From: an uncultured Clostridia bacterium
GTDB lineage: Bacteria; Bacillota; Clostridia; TANB77; CAG-508
NCBI GenBank assembly: GCA_948485625.1
Contig: CAOMRW010000003.1
Span: 47,993 to 111,992 of the forward strand
DNA length: 64,000 bases
Direction: 5' to 3'
Shown: positions 17,191-25,545 of the stretch, piece by piece
Numbering within the stretch: position 1 is the first letter of the stretch
How the letters are laid out: each line of letters starts with the position of its first letter
Notes under the pieces: generated by a model
What the model was told of the DNA's origin: nothing
What the model saw: the letters and a program-made list of their open reading frames with translations, nothing else
Databases searched by the model: none
Made by a program: the position numbers and the translations under genes

Positions 17191-18567
17191 TTATATGTCT
17201 TTTTGTAAATTTAGCACTGCTACACACTCAACGTGACTTGTAAATGGAAACATATCCACTGGCTGAATTTCTTTAATTTCATAAATATCTTCAAATTTAG
17301 CTAAATCTCTGACTAAGGTTGCAGGATTACAACTAATATAAATAAATCTATCTGGTTTAATTCTTGAAATATTTTCAATAGATTTACTATCTAGCCCTTT
17401 TCTAGGTGGGTCAACCATAATGACATCTGGAATTATTTTTTTATTATTTATTAAATCCTCTAATATAACTTCAGTATCACCTGCTATAAATTCAACATTA
17501 TCAATATTATTCAATTTAGCATTTTCATTTGCATCTTCAATTGCTTGTTCTACAATTTCAACACCATAAACTTTCTTAGCATATTTCGCCATAAATAAAG
17601 AAATAGTACCAATTCCACAATACAAATCAAATACTATATCATCTTTAGTTATTTTAGCAGCTTCAACGCCTAAATTATATAACTTTTCTGCTTGAATTGG
17701 ATTTACTTGGTAAAATGAAAGTGGTGATATTTTAAATGTATAATCTCCTAAAACATCTTTTATATATCCATTACCATATAAATTGATATTTTCTTTTCCT
17801 AAAATAACGTTTGTATTTTTTGTGTTAATATTTTTTACTATTGTTTTTATATTAGGATATTCTTTTATTAACATTTCTACTAAATGATTTTCTTTTGGAA
17901 TTTCTTTTCCATTTATAACAAGTACACACATTATTTCTTCTGTTTTAATCCCTACTTTTATTACAATATGTCTAAATATTCCTTTTCCAGTTTTTTCATT
18001 ATATACAGAAATGTTATTATCTTTTATGTATTTTATAATGAACTTTGCTATTTCTTCTGATTTTTCATTTTGTATCAAGCATTTTTGCATTGGTACTATT
18101 TCATGACTTCTCTGCGCAAAAACTCCTACTATTGGTTCATTTTCTTTGTTTAATCCTATTGGATATTGTGCTTTATTTCTGTAGTGAAATGGATTTTCCA
18201 TTCCAATTGTTGGTTTTACTTCTATTTTATTTTTTAATGTTTTATTAACTAATGATTGTACAGAATTTTGTTTCATTTTTATTGTATCTTCATATTTTAT
18301 ATGTCTCATGTTACATCCGCCACATCTTTTATATGTCTCACAATCTGTTTCTTGTCTATACTCTGATTTATTTATTACTTCTGTTATTTTTCCAAAAGCA
18401 TGTGATGATAATACTTTAACGATTAGAATCTTTATTTTTTCTCCTTTTATTGCACCTGGAATAAAAATAGTAAAATTATCAATTTTTGCTATTCCTTCTC
18501 CCTCAAATCCATTATCTATTATATCTACTATATATTCTTCATTTTTTTCTACTGGTATTTTATACAT
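17191..18567 (-). CDS. rlmD: 23S rRNA (uracil-C5)-methyltransferase RlmD/RlmCD type
   Basis: 458 residues. N-terminal TRAM domain (DIIDNGFEGEGIAKIDNFTIF), [4Fe-4S] cluster ligands C76, C82, C85 (CETYKRCGGC) and C163, SAM motif FDLYCGIGTISLFMAKYA, VDPPRKGLD, and the catalytic cysteine in YISCNPATL. It methylates uridine C5 in 23S rRNA. ATG 18567 has GGAG about 10 bases upstream; a nearer ATG leads straight to a stop. The gene is complete to SHVECVAVLNLQ. The 3' end of this gene (rumA) is a known integration site for streptococcal conjugative elements, which matters because phage-type genes follow directly downstream. Confidence 0.92.
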   Translation of the reverse strand: MYKIPVEKNEEYIVDIIDNGFEGEGIAKIDNFTIFIPGAIKGEKIKILIVKVLSSHAFGKITEVINKSEYRQETDCETYKRCGGCNMRHIKYEDTIKMKQNSVQSLVNKTLKNKIEVKPTIGMENPFHYRNKAQYPIGLNKENEPIVGVFAQRSHEIVPMQKCLIQNEKSEEIAKFIIKYIKDNNISVYNEKTGKGIFRHIVIKVGIKTEEIMCVLVINGKEIPKENHLVEMLIKEYPNIKTIVKNINTKNTNVILGKENINLYGNGYIKDVLGDYTFKISPLSFYQVNPIQAEKLYNLGVEAAKITKDDIVFDLYCGIGTISLFMAKYAKKVYGVEIVEQAIEDANENAKLNNIDNVEFIAGDTEVILEDLINNKKIIPDVIMVDPPRKGLDSKSIENISRIKPDRFIYISCNPATLVRDLAKFEDIYEIKEIQPVDMFPFTSHVECVAVLNLQKDI

Positions 18568-18597
18568 TTTTCATTTACTCCTACCTTATTAAAAAAA

Positions 18598-18628
18598 TGG
18601 GGATTAAAGACCTGTCCCCTAATCCTCA
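18598..18628. repeat. Half REP element, CCTGTCCCC variant
   Basis: Only the right arm of the palindrome family is present (ATGGGGATTAAAGACCTG then TCCCCTAATCC), between yebC and rlmD, 8 bases after the yebC stop. The left arm is missing, so it forms no long hairpin. Confidence 0.65.
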
Positions 18629-18635
18629 TTTTTTT

Positions 18636-19355
18636 CTATTCTTCCCAGTTATGATAGATGTTTGCAACATCATCTAATTCTTCTAGTCTTTCTATTAGTC
18701 TTTCCATTTTTTCTACACCTTTTTCATCTAATTGAACTGTTGTAGTTGGAACCATTTGAACTTCTGCTTCTAAGAATTCTAGTCCTGCTTCTTCTAGTTT
18801 ACTACTTACTTCAGTAAAGTCTGATGGTTCTGTTGTTATTTGATATATTTCTTCTTCTGCCATAAAGTCTTCTGCTCCTGCATCTAGTGATAACATCATT
18901 ATATCATCTTCTGTCATTTCTGTTGATGCTTTTTCTATAACTATTATACCTTTTTTGTTAAACATATATGATACACATCCTGTTGTTCCTAAGTTTCCTC
19001 CTGCTTTGTCAAATACATGTCTTACATCTGCTGCTGTTCTGTTTTTGTTATCTGTTGATGCTTCTACTATTACTGCAACTCCACATGGTCCATATCCTTC
19101 ATATACCATTTCTTCATAATTTTCATTACTTGTAGAGGCTTTCTTAATTGCATTGTTTATTGTATCATTTGGCATATTTGCAGCTTTACATTTTGCTATA
19201 ACTGCTTTTAATTTCGAATTTCCTGCTGGGTCTGCTCCACCTTCTTTTACTGCTATTAATAATTCTCTTCCTAATTTTGTAAATATTTTTCCTCTTGCTG
19301 CATCTGCTTTTCCTTTTTTGGCTTGTATGTTGTGCCATTTACTGTGACCACTCAC
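18636..19355 (-). CDS. YebC/PmpR-family protein
   Basis: 239 residues, full length. Opens MSGHSKWHNIQAKKGKADAA, the invariant YebC start, and includes GYGPCGVAVIVEASTDNKNR and NLGTTGCVSYMF. YebC proteins act as transcription regulators or, as recently shown for some members, help ribosomes through proline stretches. The start codon is GTG (19355-19353) behind AAAGGAGGAG. It is co-directional with rlmD, with a half REP in the gap. Upstream is the long gap 19356-20123. Confidence 0.93.
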   Translation of the reverse strand: MSGHSKWHNIQAKKGKADAARGKIFTKLGRELLIAVKEGGADPAGNSKLKAVIAKCKAANMPNDTINNAIKKASTSNENYEEMVYEGYGPCGVAVIVEASTDNKNRTAADVRHVFDKAGGNLGTTGCVSYMFNKKGIIVIEKASTEMTEDDIMMLSLDAGAEDFMAEEEIYQITTEPSDFTEVSSKLEEAGLEFLEAEVQMVPTTTVQLDEKGVEKMERLIERLEELDDVANIYHNWEE

Positions 19356-19780
19356 TTTTAATCTCCTCCTTTTTATTTTCCCTTGTATTTAATTCATTTC
19401 CAATGTTTTTACTTGTATTTTTAATTTTAAAAATTCTTTGTTGAACTTTTTGATTTTTTATAGGGTTTTGTAGTTCTGTGTTGAACAAATTGTGCCAAAT
19501 TTTTAGTGTTATGTTAATAAATCGTTTTAGTGAATTTTTAAGGCTATTTTTCTACCCCAAAGTATTGTATCACATTATTTTAAATTTGTGTAGTATTTTT
19601 CACAAATAAAAATTGTATTTTTTATTTTTCTGTTTTATTTACAATTTTTCATTAAAATTTATTTTTATAAATTCATTTCATTATTTTCTCATTACAAACT
19701 TATAAAGAAGAGTATTTTTGTACCATAGTACTTTATTATAAATTTTTGTAAATTAGGTAGCTATCTACTTTTTATTATTT

Positions 19781-19951
19781 TTAGAATACGTATTTTCCAT
19801 AAATTGTTAAGCATTCATTAGCAAACTTTCTTTATTCTTCTGTAATAATAAATGTATGTTTATTACTTATGATATTATTATTTTTGTATAACAATTCTCC
19901 CTATTTATAACCTGCATCATTATGAGTTCCTTTAAATCTTCCATGATACAT
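19781..19951 (-). pseudogene. Remnant of a C45-type acyltransferase/amide hydrolase
   Basis: The 768-base gap 19356-20123 contains no intact gene. One minus-strand frame reads MYHGRFKGTHNDAGYK, TAG, GELLYKNNNIISNKHTFIIT, EE, TAA, RKFANECLTIYGKYVF, TAA. This matches the N-terminus of the isopenicillin-N acyltransferase/linear amide C-N hydrolase family (MYHxRFKGTHYExGxKxG...LLYKN), interrupted by two in-frame stops and cut before the catalytic cysteine. The rest of the gap is AT-rich with no feature I can support apart from the hairpin at 20059. Confidence 0.6.
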
Positions 19952-20058
19952 ATTAATTTTCTCTTTTTAAATTTATCTTATAAGTACTTACTAGTTTAAG
20001 TTTAGGAATCAAAAAATTTTTGTCAATAAGCTTGTTTACTATAATAATTTCTTTTAAA

Positions 20059-20098
20059 AAAAATTATAGATTAGCTATAAAACTAACCTATAATTTTT
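20059..20098 (-). terminator. Terminator after the XRE-membrane regulator gene
   Basis: 20059-20074 pairs with 20083-20098 (AAAAATTATAG.TTAG, one mismatch), and the minus strand then runs into T-rich sequence. It starts 26 bases past the stop at 20124. Confidence 0.65.
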
Positions 20099-20123
20099 AA
20101 TCTAAATAATTTAGAAAATATTT

Positions 20124-20633
20124 TTAATCTTTCTTTCTATTTAAGAAAATTCCAATAATTAATACAATAAGGATAATCGGTGCTATTCTGATAAATAGCC
20201 ATTCAAAAGAGTGAAAAGCAACTCCTAAAACAGCATTTTCAGGATTATTATAATCCCAATTTGAGTATGGACTATTTAATAAAATTAAAGATATAAAAAT
20301 AATTATTATAATTATACATAATGAGATTAGCAACCAATGAATTATTTTTCTTCTCTCATTCTTCTTTTGTGATAGTTGTAAGTTTATTATCTCTAATTTT
20401 TCAGAAATTGCTTTTATATCGTCAACTTTAGATTCAGAAATATTTTCTCCAAGTAAAGTGCTTACAGGTGTTTCAAGAACTTCTGATATTGTGATTAACA
20501 TTTCTACATCAGGAACTGACAATCCATTTTCCCATTTAGAAATTGTTTGTCTTACAACATTTAATTTGATGGCAAGTTCTTCTTGTGAAAGTCCTTTTGA
20601 TTTTCTTATTGATTTAATGTTTTCTTTTAACAT
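20124..20633 (-). CDS. XRE-family regulator with two membrane helices
   Basis: About 169 residues. The helix-turn-helix (residues 2-60) reads IRKSKGLSQEELAIKLNVVR then QTISKWENGLSVPD, a Cro/C1-type domain. A short coiled linker follows, then hydrophobic helices at about 95-118 (WLLISLCIIIIIIFISLILL) and 140-163. Membrane-anchored XRE proteins of this kind often sense envelope stress, but the signal is unknown. I chose ATG 20633, since AAAGGAG sits 8 bases upstream; the TTG at 20642 would touch the ribosome site. It is a single-gene unit with its own terminator. Confidence 0.8.
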   Translation of the reverse strand: MLKENIKSIRKSKGLSQEELAIKLNVVRQTISKWENGLSVPDVEMLITISEVLETPVSTLLGENISESKVDDIKAISEKLEIINLQLSQKKNERRKIIHWLLISLCIIIIIIFISLILLNSPYSNWDYNNPENAVLGVAFHSFEWLFIRIAPIILIVLIIGIFLNRKKD

Positions 20634-20742
20634 TTTAAACAACTCCTTTCTTTACAAACTATTATATAAAGAATAGTCCGTTGCTACAAGCAATGCTTAT
20701 TAACATTCAATATGCATACCCATAAAATTGTAAGTTGTATAT

Positions 20743-21042
20743 CTAATACTTTTTTATTAATTTCGAAATTAATGCTCTACAAGTATTCATTTGAATGCAA
20801 GCATAAAAATTATTCGTTACTTCTTTACCTTTCCCAATTGTTGTTGCATTATTTGCATCTTCTTCCGTTTCCCAAAGAACAAAATCTGTCCATATATTAC
20901 CTTGTAAGTAATGCTCCCAAGAGATAAATCCCTTTGCTTTAGAAATAATTTCATCATGTAATTTTTGTGTTAATTTTACAAATTGTTCTTCACTTACACC
21001 TTTTTTAAGTTTATATGAAAATATCCATGCTGTTTTATTCAT
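20743..21042 (-). CDS. Small dimeric alpha/beta-barrel (ABM-like) protein
   Basis: 99 residues with strong GAGGAGG site. The pattern of WIFSYKLKKGVSEEQFVKLT, KAKGFISWEHYLQGNIWTDF and WETEEDANNAT fits the ferredoxin-like half-barrel of the antibiotic biosynthesis monooxygenase (ABM) superfamily: strand, helix, GF-x-W, strand, then a helix of charged residues. Members range from monooxygenases to simple structural proteins, so no activity is assigned. It lies downstream of the GNAT gene in the same direction (25-base gap) and is probably co-transcribed with the 21-22.6 kb genes. Confidence 0.55.
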   Translation of the reverse strand: MNKTAWIFSYKLKKGVSEEQFVKLTQKLHDEIISKAKGFISWEHYLQGNIWTDFVLWETEEDANNATTIGKGKEVTNNFYACIQMNTCRALISKLIKKY

Positions 21043-21067
21043 ATATAAATTCCTCCTCTATAACTTA

Positions 21068-21574
21068 CTATTTAGTCATTTCCTTTTCAAATTCAAACAT
21101 TCCATTATCTTCTTCATATACATCTTCTTTCATATTTAGATTGGGATGTTTTTCATTATAATACTCTACAATTTTAAATTTCAATTTATTTACATAAAAG
21201 TGAATATTTCTTTTATCAAAATATGGAGTACAAGTTTTCCATATTTTAGTTTTTGAATAAATATTTTCAATTTCTTTCCATATTGCTTGACCAATTCCTT
21301 TACTTTGAACACAAACTCTAACAAATAAGAAATCTAAATGATTGATATTATCATCATTTATTTCTACAATAACACCTCCAATAATTTCATTATTATCATC
21401 TATCATTTCATAAGAATGACACTTGGGATTATTTAAAGATTTTTCTATATCTTTTTCTGGTAATACTTCTGAGTTATCTTTACCATATACTGATTCATAC
21501 CCATACTGAAAAGATTCTTGCATATATTTTTTAAAATCAACAATATCTTCATCTCTTAATCTAATTAGTTTCAT
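21068..21574 (-). CDS. GNAT-family N-acetyltransferase
   Basis: 168 residues. The acetyl-CoA pyrophosphate-binding motif is recognisable as VCVQSKGIGQAIWKEIEN (variant of Q/R-x-x-G-x-G/A), preceded by strand HLDFLFVRV and EIIGGVIVEIN. The N-terminal MKLIRLRDEDIVDFKKYMQE is a typical GNAT start. Substrate unknown. The ATG (21574) lies inside the last codons of the DUF3788 gene (14-base overlap), with its GGAG there too, so translation is likely coupled. Confidence 0.8.
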   Translation of the reverse strand: MKLIRLRDEDIVDFKKYMQESFQYGYESVYGKDNSEVLPEKDIEKSLNNPKCHSYEMIDDNNEIIGGVIVEINDDNINHLDFLFVRVCVQSKGIGQAIWKEIENIYSKTKIWKTCTPYFDKRNIHFYVNKLKFKIVEYYNEKHPNLNMKEDVYEEDNGMFEFEKEMTK

Positions 21575-22010
21575 CTCTATTCACTCCTAAATTGTAATTT
21601 GTATTACTTCTATTTGGTTTTCTCTTAATAAATAGTAATTTCTTCAAATCTTCTAATATTGAATTATTTGTTATATTAAACATAACCCATTTTCCATCGT
21701 GAAATGTTTTGGCATTGTCGTAGGTTTCCAATACACTAGATGAAAGTTCACTTCTTATTTCTTCAACTTTAGTTCTTTCATCTTTACCAAAGATAATCAT
21801 AAATCCCAATGTATTATCTTTAAAATAAAATGCACATAAAGTTTTTCCACTTTTTCTAAACTTATATTCATAAGTCCATTTCTTGCCACTATTATTCCAT
21901 ATTTGTTCCATATCATAAAATTTTGATATTTCATTAACAATTTCATAAAAAGCATTAACTTTATCAATTCCAATTAATTTTTCAAGTTCTTCTTTTTTTA
22001 TATTTTCCAT
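21561..22010 (-). CDS. DUF3788-family protein
   Basis: 149 residues. The core W-x-Y-x-x-K-F-R-K-S-G-K-T-L (KKWTYEYKFRKSGKTLCAFY), then MIIFGKDERTKVEEIR and FHDGKWVMFNI, matches DUF3788, a small family of unknown function common in Clostridia, often near acetyltransferases and regulators. The last 20 residues (RKPNRSNTNYNLGVNRDETN) differ from the family and may be a drifted tail across the overlap with the GNAT gene. It starts 2 bases from the DUF3267 stop. Confidence 0.65.
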   Translation of the reverse strand: MENIKKEELEKLIGIDKVNAFYEIVNEISKFYDMEQIWNNSGKKWTYEYKFRKSGKTLCAFYFKDNTLGFMIIFGKDERTKVEEIRSELSSSVLETYDNAKTFHDGKWVMFNITNNSILEDLKKLLFIKRKPNRSNTNYNLGVNRDETN

Positions 22011-22012
22011 AA

Positions 22013-22621
22013 CTAAATCCTCTCTACAAAATAATATGTTTCATTTTTATTATTTTGAATTGTAGCATTTTTTGGCACTATTTTTAAAATATTAAATATA
22101 TTATAAATATCAGGATAAACACTTATCATTCCCATTATTGACATTCCAAACAATATTCCATTTAATTCCTTTAACTCATTGCTACTAAAACAAAATATAA
22201 CTAATGGAATCAATCCTAAAATAATTGGTAATATACTTAAGAATATGAAACGATTTCTATTTACCGAACTTGATGATAATGCTACTGCTGTGAAACTTTT
22301 GGGCATTATACCTATATATACTGTTGCATTTTTTGGAAAAGCAATAGCGTGTAGTAATTCGTGAACAAGTATTAATAAAAATCCTAGAATAACTCCTAGA
22401 AATAGAAAGCCTACATTTATTACTTTTTCATTTGCTATAAATGTTTTTGTAAACATACATATAAAACAAATTAGAACAGATGGTATCATAAAAGGTAATG
22501 CTTTTATTTGCATTTTCTTCATATCTTCTTCGCTATCCAATTTTTTAGCATTTTCAGGTATATCAGCAGTAGGAAAATCTTTTTCACTTTTTATTATACC
22601 TTTCCATATAATTTGGGGCAT
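22013..22621 (-). CDS. DUF3267 membrane protein with HExxH motif
   Basis: 202 residues with about four membrane helices. LILVHELLHAIAFPKNATVY contains H87-E88-x-x-H91, a zinc-metalloprotease motif inside a helix, as in intramembrane M50-like proteases; DUF3267 members share this. No proteolytic function is established. GGAG before ATG 22621. Its promoter is in the repeated element 22646-22735, where a palindrome encloses the -35 box, so it heads the 22.6-20.7 kb operon. Confidence 0.75.
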   Translation of the reverse strand: MPQIIWKGIIKSEKDFPTADIPENAKKLDSEEDMKKMQIKALPFMIPSVLICFICMFTKTFIANEKVINVGFLFLGVILGFLLILVHELLHAIAFPKNATVYIGIMPKSFTAVALSSSSVNRNRFIFLSILPIILGLIPLVIFCFSSNELKELNGILFGMSIMGMISVYPDIYNIFNILKIVPKNATIQNNKNETYYFVERI

Positions 22622-22645
22622 TTCCTCATCTCCAATCCTAACACA

Positions 22646-22735
22646 AAATTACTATCTTGTGTTTCGATTATACCATAAAGGACAGATAATTTTCAACTTA
22701 ATTATCTGCCCTATTTATTGTAAGTTGTCGCTTAG
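22646..22735 (-). promoter_or_regulatory. Repeated promoter-operator element, copy 1
   Basis: On the minus strand: -35 TTGAAA (22696-22691), 18-base spacer, -10 TATAAT (22672-22667). The -35 lies in the loop of a palindrome with arms 22680-22690 and 22701-22711 (GGACAGATAAT / ATTATCTGCCC). The downstream leader can form ACACAA...TTGTGT. About 85 bp is almost identical to 31346-31435. Confidence 0.7.
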
Positions 22736-22831
22736 ATTAATTTATTAAATGAAAAGTTAAATTGTTGTTAAAATAAAAAAAACAAGAATATTATATTTAA
22801 AGCAATATTTAAATATTTTTCTTCCTTAATT

Positions 22832-24011
22832 TTACATTCTCTTAATTGAACCGTTTTCTTTTAATGCACTCCATAATTCATCATCAAAAAATTTATTGTT
22901 AGGTTCAAAGTGCTTTAATAGTATATCTAAATTATTTTTTACAAAATTACAAACTTCTTCATAATCTACTTTAGATAATTTGTTCTCTCCTATTACTACT
23001 CTTGGATTTTCTTCTAGTGAAATAAAAAATGTATTCTCGTAATTGTCTATTTTATTTTGTATTCTAATTTTAGGTAAATAATCTTTTATATTTCTTCCAA
23101 ACTCATTTTTTTCTGGAAATATAGTAACTTTTAAACCTGTTCTATTTGGTGGAAGTACTGTACTATAAAATCCCCAGTCGTCTGTATCTTCTGCATGCTT
23201 CTCTTTAAAAGTATCAATATTTAATGGTAACATTCCAATTTTAATTTTATTCCAATACTCTTTACTTACAGCTAAATTTCTTTTTAAAATTCTACTTAGT
23301 AAATCATATTCAGAATCCCTTTCTGTAACTCCCATATATTTCTCTATGTCTTTTTCCCAATATTCAAATGTAAATAGTTCTTTATTTCCCCATTCATTAT
23401 AATCTGTTTTATAAAGTGAAATTAAACCATATTTGTTTTCAAAATATTTCTCTCCATTGAACTTCCTTGGTAGCCATCTTACAACATATATTCTATCTGT
23501 ATTATCGTCCATGTGTCTATCTGGAACTTCTAAATTTCGTTTTAATTTTACTATATCTCCAATTTTAAACTTTTCACTTGCTCCTTTTTCTAAGTCTTCT
23601 GGATATAGTTCAATCATCTTTTCCATATCTGTAAGTGCATTTTTATATCTATATTCATAATAGATTTTAATAATATTGCCTTTATAATCTAACTCATATA
23701 CCTTATGTGTGGGCTCTAATTTATTATACTCATCACTGTTAAATCCATCAAAATTAATGTCAAAACTTTCTGCATACTCTAAGTCATCTATCCCGTGTTA
23801 TTGTAAATGAATAATTTAGTTTTTCTTTTTCTATCATTTCATCAAATGTTATGTTTTCATCTTGTTCTACTTGTTTTATTCTTTCTTCTAAGTTTTTTAT
23901 GCCTTGCTCTTTTGCTTTTGCAAAACTACTATATATATTACAATAAGAGTTTGCATCAAGAAGTTTAGAACCATAGTCATGCATATCAACTTGTAACAAA
24001 TATAACTTCAT
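22832..24011 (-). CDS. Unknown 392-residue protein, two frames joined at an in-phase CGG
   Basis: ATG 24011 with GAAAGGA upstream. The first 72 codons end ...NYSFTIT, then CGG (23795-23793) and, in that frame, a stop two codons later. If the C is skipped the next frame is open from GGG without interruption: GIDDLEYAESFDINFDGFNS and on through 57 codons to MEKMIELYPEDLEKGASEKF, then to the stop at 22832. The joined product is acidic and soluble; FKIGDIVKLKRNLEVPD near residue 150 has an SH3-like look. I do not recognise the family. It is the last gene of the nuclease/AAA block. The long open bridge is the best evidence in the window that the shift is real rather than a gene-fusion accident. 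Confidence 0.75.
23793..23795 (-). other. In-phase CGG, candidate +1 shift site 3
   Basis: Zero frame ACA CGG GAT AGA TGA; skipping C23795 gives ACA-GGG-ATA-GAT-GAC and an uninterrupted frame of 320 more codons. Confidence 0.78.
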
Positions 24012-24054
24012 TTTATAGTTTTTCCTTTCTTTACTTATCCTATTAATAACAATA

Positions 24055-24534
24055 TTAATTCATCAATATTATAATTCTTATATCTTTCTTTTCTTTTAAA
24101 TCTTTACTTTTGGCAATAATCTCTTGCATTGAATTTTCTAATGTATCATCTATATAAATTTCTTTTTCTGAAAGTATTTCTATTATTTTTGTAATTCCCT
24201 CCCATTCTTCACTATTTATTTGGCCACTTTCTATTTTGCTATAATCAATATTTGAAATATTAGATAAGATTTTATTTATAATTTGTCTTTTGTTTATCTT
24301 TGAACTAAAAATTGCAATTGGATTATTTATTTTTTGTAACACATTAGAAACAACATCCAAAGCTACATCTTTTGTATAACCTTTTAAATTCAATATAACT
24401 AATTCTTCTCTATCCGACTTTTTCGTACTATCATCTATATTTGAGATTTCTTCTAAAAATTTATTGATATCAGTAATTTCTTTTACTTTCATTGTAATTT
24501 CATTCTTTCTACTACTTTCATATACATTTTTCAT
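24055..24534 (-). CDS. DnaB-helicase-like (RecA-fold) protein without Walker A
   Basis: 159 residues. The C-terminal 115 residues follow the DnaB C-terminal domain order: NPIAIFSSKINKRQIINKIL (compare SLEMs...L..R), IDYSKIESGQINSEEWEGIT (compare I....I..G.L...DW), IYIDDTLENSMQEIIAKSKD (IDDT....EIR...R.L). The Walker A position reads LKGYTKDVAL instead of GxGKT, and the protein ends before Walker B (RIIILMN). It is therefore a non-catalytic RecA-fold relative, possibly a partner or decoy. It lies 13 bases after the 300-residue unknown and 43 bases before the CGG-shifted gene. Confidence 0.5.
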   Translation of the reverse strand: MKNVYESSRKNEITMKVKEITDINKFLEEISNIDDSTKKSDREELVILNLKGYTKDVALDVVSNVLQKINNPIAIFSSKINKRQIINKILSNISNIDYSKIESGQINSEEWEGITKIIEILSEKEIYIDDTLENSMQEIIAKSKDLKEKKDIRIIILMN

Positions 24535-24547
24535 TATTTTTAAACTC

Positions 24548-25429
24548 CTACTTTCTACTTGTTTCTATTTTAGTAACTTCCCATTCTCTATTAAATGTCA
24601 CTTTACAATAAGCATATTCATCAGAAAAATAATGTTTTTCTATTATTATTTGTATATCTCCATATTGATTTGGATATTTTATTGGTGATTCTTTTTTTAA
24701 TGCTTCTATTGTTTCTTCAATTGTCATATAACCATTTCTGTTTAAAACATTTAACTCATCTTCTAGAAAGTATATTCTATAAAAATATACTGAATTAGGA
24801 GTAGCACCAAAGTCAGAATCAGCCATTTCATTGTTATTTTTCATAAACTCTTCTACCGCTTTCTTTTCTCTCATGAAATCCATTTTATTTGATTGTTCTG
24901 CTTCTCTTTTTGAAAGATATTTATCAGAAGCAAGTTCAAATTCTGAATCTATGATTGCTGTTTCAAAGGACATATCCATCATTAGACTAATCGTATCTTC
25001 TGTTATTCTTTTACGAATATACACATCTGTATTTGGTGTACCTATATCTGTATATTTGTAAAAAATGTTATATTCATCATATTGTTCCAACTCTTTGTCT
25101 AATAAATATATGTCTTGAATGGATATATGTTTTTTATTGTCTATTAATTCCGTAATTGTTTCTCTTTCTTCTAAGGGTATTCGACCATGTGGATCATAAT
25201 CATATTCTAATAATTTATTATCACAATATGCTTTATTTAATTCTAATCTAAATTTCAATACACTCTTTGCATTAAACCTACCACCTGTCAAAATAGTATC
25301 TATTTCAAATTTCTTTATTGCTTTTCTTTCTATAATTGCTGTGTCTGAGTTTGAAAACCATAAAGCCAAATATTCAAACTTCTTACTTTTCAATATATCT
25401 TGACTTATTTTTTGTATTACATAACTCAT
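24548..25429 (-). CDS. Unknown protein in the nuclease/AAA block
   Basis: About 293 residues from ATG 25429 (start uncertain; the ATG codons at 25450 and 25441 crowd the GAAAGGG site). No membrane segments or signal peptide. The sequence has a mixed alpha/beta look, with GGRFNAKSVLKFRLELNKAY and a conserved-looking NSVYFYRIYFLEDELNVLNR near the C-terminus. I do not recognise a family. It sits between the SpoVK-like AAA+ ATPase and the DnaB-like gene, in the same direction, so it is likely part of the same functional unit. Confidence 0.6.
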   Translation of the reverse strand: MSYVIQKISQDILKSKKFEYLALWFSNSDTAIIERKAIKKFEIDTILTGGRFNAKSVLKFRLELNKAYCDNKLLEYDYDPHGRIPLEERETITELIDNKKHISIQDIYLLDKELEQYDEYNIFYKYTDIGTPNTDVYIRKRITEDTISLMMDMSFETAIIDSEFELASDKYLSKREAEQSNKMDFMREKKAVEEFMKNNNEMADSDFGATPNSVYFYRIYFLEDELNVLNRNGYMTIEETIEALKKESPIKYPNQYGDIQIIIEKHYFSDEYAYCKVTFNREWEVTKIETSRK

Positions 25430-25545
25430 TTTCTTATACATCCCTTTCATATTTTTTACTTGTCTTTAAATATGGTTAATAATAAGCACTGACTATTAAA
25501 TAATCAGTCATAGTCTTATCCTCCAAATCCTATTCTTCTTTTGTT

